Of a DNA stretch of 64,000 bases, positions 63,263 to 64,000 are shown one piece after another. Source of the stretch: Coccinella septempunctata (lineage: Eukaryota; Arthropoda; Insecta; Coleoptera; Coccinellidae); NCBI RefSeq assembly GCF_907165205.1, contig NC_058192.1:28176001-28240000 (forward strand). Direction: 5' to 3'. Both the position numbers and the translations under genes were made by a program. The notes beneath the pieces were generated by a model that was not told the DNA's origin, searched no databases, and saw nothing but the letters and a program-made list of their open reading frames with translations. How positions within the stretch are numbered: position 1 is the first letter of the stretch; each line of letters starts with the position of its first letter.

Positions 63263-64000
63263 GTAGGAGAGCTCTCATTGTCTGAGACCTCCGAATGGCT
63301 TTTTGTCCGTATTGAACTATATGAGGTATTTCTGAATAATAATGAATATTAGAAATCCTCACTACTGTGGTACTATTAAGCGACGTGGCTAAGTTATATA
63401 TTTTCTATACTATCAGAAAAATAAATCGACTCACCAATGATATCCGTGGAACCAGCGATCTCGGAGATGATCTGGACTCAGACACTGAATATACTGAATT
63501 TGAACGAATTTCCGCTTTATAACACATACACTTATAGAACTTCGGAAGTTTCATAGACGGAATCAAAAATTCCGTAGCTTCGCTAGTGTACACTTTCACT
63601 TCGACTTTCTCTTCCATTTTCTCTTTTACAACACGTCCGCTCTTGTCGATTTCTCACCCAACAATGTGTCACAAATGTAAACATTGTCCGCCATTTAAGG
63701 TCGAAAACGGTCCAACCAATCAAAAAGCGGACGCCTATTGTCACCACTGTGGTATATGAAGTCACTGTATTCAGTCGCTTCGTTTCCCATCTTTCTACTC
63801 TATAATCTTTGGATGGGAATGTTATTATTTTCGATTTTTGATCAGAGAACAACATATGACCATAGTGAAATGTTGAAGCGTGCGCTAGTGTAAGAGTGTT
63901 TTGGCATTGGAAAGAAACAGAGAAGAGATTAAATTACCAAGAGCATTTTCGAGAGAAAATTGGAAAAAAATCTTAACTCAAGAATCGACTCCGAATCAAC
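63263..64000 (-). other. Probable 5' leader of the gag-bearing element and flank
   Basis: Short minus-strand frames at 63,405-63,617 and 63,583-63,855 have no recognised domain. Part of this is expected to be the 5' UTR of the element at 62,518-63,262; where it ends is not visible. Confidence 0.35.

Noticed and set aside
63405..63855. Short minus-strand frames upstream of the gag start
   Set aside because: No domain and probably 5' leader sequence; not supported as genes.

Overview
The window is eukaryotic and almost certainly insect: it is AT-rich, has short GT-AG introns, and holds insect-type transposon families (THAP/P, piggyBac, Tc1/mariner, PIF-Harbinger, hAT, and Jockey, CR1, RTE and RLE non-LTR retrotransposons). 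I see no convincing host gene. The order is not determined. Almost every base can be assigned to nested mobile elements, and most insertion boundaries show target-site duplications (TSDs), so the order of insertion can be read.

Region A (about 1-28,890). A minisatellite (200-700) precedes an RLE-type non-LTR retrotransposon whose coding sequence starts near 1,188 and resumes only at 27,292-28,646. It carries a TIR element (1,850-3,048), a 256-bp MITE (4,589-4,844) and a 22.4-kb insertion (4,870-27,291) flanked by GGCCCAACT. That insertion is a DNA transposon of about 5.9 kb. It has GGGGTAAYCAC-like inverted ends, subterminal GAAATC repeats and a multi-exon transposase-like gene that I cannot place in a named superfamily. 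The gene is itself split by a 16.5-kb giant palindrome (6,820-23,299) with an 8-bp duplication (GTTATGCA). Removing the palindrome and one TSD copy puts the two halves of the transposase back in frame. The arms are about 98% identical where sampled, carry the same nested insertions in mirror image, meet at a (TA)n centre near 14,747, and then differ by later insertions and deletions.

Region B (28,896-45,018). A Tc1-like element of about 1.25 kb is expanded to 16.1 kb. A Jockey-like retrotransposon sits in its 5' part (29,040-41,506). Within that lie a 5'-truncated RT element and an RTE element, and an apparently intact CR1 element sits inside the RTE. A piggyBac with two lost catalytic aspartates is inserted at a TTAA in the Tc1 transposase.

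Region C (45,019-64,000). This holds a second copy of the TIR family, a GA-rich tract, a tRNA-like half next to the 3' end of a Jockey-like relic, Harbinger-type insertions (one with a MADF gene), two further RLE retrotransposon fragments, a DD41D mariner-type transposase, a THAP/P-type transposase with an LTR-like insert, a hAT relic, another RLE fragment and the 5' part of a retrotransposon gag gene.

The genes do not form a pathway; the window records successive invasions. The items most worth attention are the giant palindromic element, the unassigned transposase it broke, and the CR1 element with an A_AAA_AAC slip site between overlapping ORFs.
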